A stretch of DNA of 23,422 bases, from positions 1 through 23,422 of the forward strand of contig JAEYON010000065.1 in the NCBI GenBank assembly GCA_023411645.1. Direction: 5' to 3'. This DNA comes from Bacillota bacterium. Its GTDB lineage: Bacteria > Bacillota > Clostridia > Acetivibrionales > DTU013. Both the position numbers and the translations under genes were made by a program. Below are positions 21,216 through 23,422 of this stretch, piece by piece (position 1 is the stretch's first letter; every line of letters begins with the position of its first letter). Under the pieces are notes generated by a model. The model was not told where the DNA came from and did no database searches. It saw only the letters and a list, made by a program, of their open reading frames with translations.

Positions 21216-22406
21216 TTAGCATATATTATTGCACAGGTTAAATTTCGCAAATCGCTTTATACATTCTGCTATAGCCTTTTGAAGCTTTTGAGTTTGTTTT
21301 ATACCGTCCTCATACCAGATGCTTTTAACCGTCAGGGTACATGATTTCCTGTCGGCAATTGCTTCTACCCGACCGATAAAGCTATCACCATAAAGTAAAG
21401 GCAGAACATAGAACCCGTATTTGCGTTTATCGGGGGGAGTGTAGATTTCCCAAGAGTAATCAAAGCCGAATATGGCGCGAATGAGCTTTCTGTCCCACAT
21501 CATGCAGTCAAGCGGTGCAAGCAGCTCACAGCGCGGTTTGAAATTATCTTTTTGTATAACGGTCTCGATAATGTCCAGATCTTCCGAACGGCAGAACAGA
21601 GTATCCTCTAGATCCTCCACCTTAATTTTGAGGATTTTTCCTTCATCAAGTAATTCTCCAAACGCCTGATTTCTCTGCTCAGACTTTAAGCCCCAGATAT
21701 TCAACCATGCATCCGACGGACGATTCCACAGAAGTCCGACCGCTCCTATACGCCGCAGAATTCGCCACTTCTGATGCTCAAACTCGTCCGGAAGCGGATC
21801 TGGAGTGTTAAGCAATTCAATAGGTAAATGTTTTTCAACTAAATCGTAATACTTTCGTGTACCTTTTTTGTGGTGAATGATCAGCTCGCCGGTGGAGTAC
21901 AACTGCTCAAGAACTGATCTTGACGCTTTAGAACTGCTACCCCAGTTACCGCTCCAATGGATTGAAGAATGCCAGTGTATATTACCGTCAATAGGCAGCT
22001 CATCAGAGCTTACGGGGCCATGATCATATATATAGGATTTAGCTTGATCTTCTAACTCAGCAAGCCCTTCAAATTGCATACCGCCTTCTTGTGAAGCTTT
22101 TCTATAACGCTCAAAATAAGGCCAGTCCTCAATAGGAATTATGGAGAGGTTTTTATCGGGATAATCAAAAAGCTTTCGGTCGCTATACAACAGATCGTAA
22201 AGCGTTTGCTTTGTAAAGCCTTTAATGCGTGACTGCAGAGTAAGCTCCGCATTTTTGCCGCAGGCATCTACAGGATCAAACTGAATACATCCTGCCTGAC
22301 GTACGAAATCAAGCGCGCCCTGCTTGCCAATAAATTTATGTTCGCCCAGCAATCCATGCTTATAAAGCATAAATTGCCTTGCCTGTCGGTTTGTTAGATT
22401 GATCAT
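21216..22406 (-). CDS. YcaQ-type winged-helix DNA glycosylase-like protein (HTH_42)
   Basis: A 396-residue member of the HTH_42 family, which includes YcaQ/AlkX and AlkZ interstrand-crosslink glycosylases. The N-terminus MINLTNRQARQFMLYKHGLLG and VRQAGCIQFDPVD (about 35-47) match. The QFD at 42-44 is at the catalytic Q-x-Q/Q-x-D position and is of the YcaQ-like type. Winged-helix segments cover the middle, and the C-terminal LLAPLDCMMWDRKLIRAIFGFDY and KRKYGFYVLPLLYGDSFIGR are typical, each quoted over the conserved part. GGAG precedes the ATG at 22406; an in-frame ATG at 22457 has none. It is followed upstream by Nudix and possibly helicase genes, which suggests DNA maintenance. Confidence 0.87.
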   Translation of the reverse strand: MINLTNRQARQFMLYKHGLLGEHKFIGKQGALDFVRQAGCIQFDPVDACGKNAELTLQSRIKGFTKQTLYDLLYSDRKLFDYPDKNLSIIPIEDWPYFERYRKASQEGGMQFEGLAELEDQAKSYIYDHGPVSSDELPIDGNIHWHSSIHWSGNWGSSSKASRSVLEQLYSTGELIIHHKKGTRKYYDLVEKHLPIELLNTPDPLPDEFEHQKWRILRRIGAVGLLWNRPSDAWLNIWGLKSEQRNQAFGELLDEGKILKIKVEDLEDTLFCRSEDLDIIETVIQKDNFKPRCELLAPLDCMMWDRKLIRAIFGFDYSWEIYTPPDKRKYGFYVLPLLYGDSFIGRVEAIADRKSCTLTVKSIWYEDGIKQTQKLQKAIAECIKRFAKFNLCNNIC

Positions 22407-22528
22407 TGGTACTCTCCATTCGATACATACTTTAATACGATATCTTAAATTAAGCAAAGTATTTCAAACGTTGAAGCTCCTTATCTGGTAGCTGGATGAA
22501 CTCAAAGCTTACTTATAGAGTAATCTTG

Positions 22529-23032
22529 TCAAAGCAACTCAAGTACAAAAAGCTCTCTTCTTGTCCATCTTGGCGCATTATGAGATTTTGTTTCAATTAT
22601 AGTTTTATTTGCTTTTATTGCACTTTCAATATCAGTCCATACGGGTTTAAATCCCAGATCTCTCTCATATTCATCTAATGCCTGTTCTTCCAGAACAGAG
22701 TCAACTTCACATATATAGTAGTAAGATATCATTTGAAAAACATCATACTCTTTCTCAACAGGTATATCATATTCTATCGTTTTACCAAATTCGGAACAAA
22801 TTTTTGTGACCGTAGCCCCACATTCTTCCCGAATCTCTCTAACAAGCGCTTCTTCATAGGTCTCACCAGCGTCAACGCCCCCGCCGGGGAATTTGTAGTC
22901 ACCGTCTTTTGAAGAGTAAACCATCAAAAGCTTGTCATTTTTCTTGATTATTCCTCTGACAGCCTCTCTGTAGATGGTTTTCCCCAACAAATTAATATCA
23001 CTTTTTCTGTATATTTCCTTCAATAATCTCAA
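22529..23032 (-). CDS. Nudix hydrolase
   Basis: A 167-residue hydrolase of nucleoside diphosphates linked to another moiety. The Nudix box is complete: Gly51, Glu57, Arg65-Glu66, Glu69-Glu70 and Gly72 in GGVDAGETYEEALVREIREE plus CGA. The preceding YKFPGGG is standard. The extra C-terminal part (about 115-167) is helical and not diagnostic. The start is a TTG at 23030-23032 behind a GGGGGG run with 5-base spacing. The substrate is unknown; oxidised nucleotide cleaning would fit the YcaQ-like neighbour but is inference. The gene lies 32 bases downstream of the partial gene at the window end. Confidence 0.88.
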   Translation of the reverse strand: MRLLKEIYRKSDINLLGKTIYREAVRGIIKKNDKLLMVYSSKDGDYKFPGGGVDAGETYEEALVREIREECGATVTKICSEFGKTIEYDIPVEKEYDVFQMISYYYICEVDSVLEEQALDEYERDLGFKPVWTDIESAIKANKTIIETKSHNAPRWTRRELFVLELL

Positions 23033-23064
23033 TAAATCCCCCCAATTTGATAGAATTTATAACC

Positions 23065-23422
23065 TTAAAAGCTTTTCCGCCATAGGGTGATTCCGCTATA
23101 GCCTCTGTCATAGCCAAGCTCAAGCAATTTATCGTAAATCGGTGAATCTTCGATTTTGCTGCGTTCGTCATCCTGACCGGATTCGAGCCAGTTTTCTGTA
23201 AATAGATTCTTTCTGCCGGTCCAGATACGACGGTTTTGAAAGCTGTCTACAAAGCAGGAGGCAGCCTTGTCCAATATGTCAGGATCATCAGTTAAACGCT
23301 GGAACGTGCTGCCGTATTCTCTTACCGCAAGAACAGGTTTTCCGTTTCTGAACACAACGGCTGTTCCCTGTTGCTTTCCCAACCTGACCGGCGATACTGA
23401 AGAGAGGATATCCTTATAGGGA
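23065..23422 (-). CDS. C-terminal part of a larger protein, possibly Lhr-like helicase
   Basis: The reading frame is open to the window edge (first full codon at 23421), so this is the last 119 or so residues of a longer protein. The visible part has GTAVVFRNGKPVLAVREYG followed by STFQRL, a beta-rich pattern like the C-terminal domain of Lhr-type DEAD/DEAH helicases, where a similar 'v.l.GRPVLVLERNG' strand pair occurs. It ends IYDKLLELGYDRGYSGITLWRKSF in two parts after a stretch on NRRIWTGRKN that suggests nucleic-acid contact. A TTG at 23382 is an internal leucine, not a start. The helicase assignment is tentative; helicase motifs would lie outside this window. Confidence 0.5.
   Translation of the reverse strand, partial: PYKDILSSVSPVRLGKQQGTAVVFRNGKPVLAVREYGSTFQRLTDDPDILDKAASCFVDSFQNRRIWTGRKNLFTENWLESGQDDERSKIEDSPIYDKLLELGYDRGYSGITLWRKSF

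Noticed and set aside
22407..22528. Promoter for the YcaQ-like gene
   Set aside because: TTGAAA and TTGACA hexamers occur, but none has a good -10 at 16-18 bases, so no promoter is called.
23030..23382. The TTG at 23382 as the start of a 105-residue gene
   Set aside because: The frame remains open to the window edge, and no ribosome binding site precedes the TTG, so it is an internal codon of a truncated gene.

Overview
The window looks like chromosomal DNA from a low-GC Gram-positive anaerobe of class Clostridia. The evidence is AT-rich intergenic sequence, strong GGAGG-type ribosome binding sites, several TTG starts, Bacillus/Clostridium-style vegetative promoters, and the Firmicutes gene order ylxM-ffh-rpsP-khpA-rimM-trmD-rplS-rbgA-rnhB-ylqG-ylqH. 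No tRNA, rRNA, CRISPR array, insertion sequence or phage gene was seen. Species cannot be named from this sequence alone.

Layout. (1) 145-1878, + strand: a methyl-accepting chemotaxis protein. (2) 1908-4976, - strand: a GntR/HutC-type repressor, a small CoA-binding-domain protein and an unusual single polypeptide that joins an RnfD-like membrane domain to an RnfC-like ferredoxin/SLBB domain. (3) 5170-9171, - strand: purB behind what looks like its own promoter and transcription attenuator, a PLP aminotransferase with its own promoter, and an M19 dipeptidase translationally coupled to yraN. (4) 9171-19467, - strand: a long translation, ribosome-assembly and protein-targeting cluster running from ylxM down to yraN. 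Two genes not usually found there (a HEAT-like/TM/SH3 membrane protein and a coiled-coil protein) sit between trmD and rplS. A highly structured 130-nt intergenic element lies between khpA and rimM. (5) 19468-19785: a 318-base divergent control region with two promoters, each carrying an inverted repeat. (6) 19792-21197, + strand: a ccdA/TlpA-type thiol-redox pair behind a CsoR/CstR-like operator. (7) 21216-23422, - strand: a YcaQ-type (HTH_42) protein, a Nudix hydrolase and the C-terminal end of a larger protein that may be an Lhr-like helicase.

How the genes work together. The large minus-strand cluster is the usual growth-linked block: Ffh is the SRP GTPase, S16 and L19 are ribosomal proteins, RimM and RbgA assemble the 30S and 50S subunits, TrmD methylates tRNA, and RNase HII removes ribonucleotides from DNA. 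Terminator-like hairpins follow khpA, rplS and purB, and extra promoters precede rplS, the aminotransferase, purB and the GntR gene, so the block is probably several overlapping transcription units. The ccdA/tlpA pair would carry reducing power across the membrane to extracytoplasmic thiols.

The best candidates for something undescribed are the RnfD-RnfC fusion with its CoA-binding partner and GntR regulator, the purB leader with mutually exclusive terminator and antiterminator pairings, and the structured khpA-rimM spacer that could pair with the rimM ribosome binding site. All RNA structures were paired by eye and were not energy-minimised. All family assignments come from motifs recognised in the translations, not from database searches.
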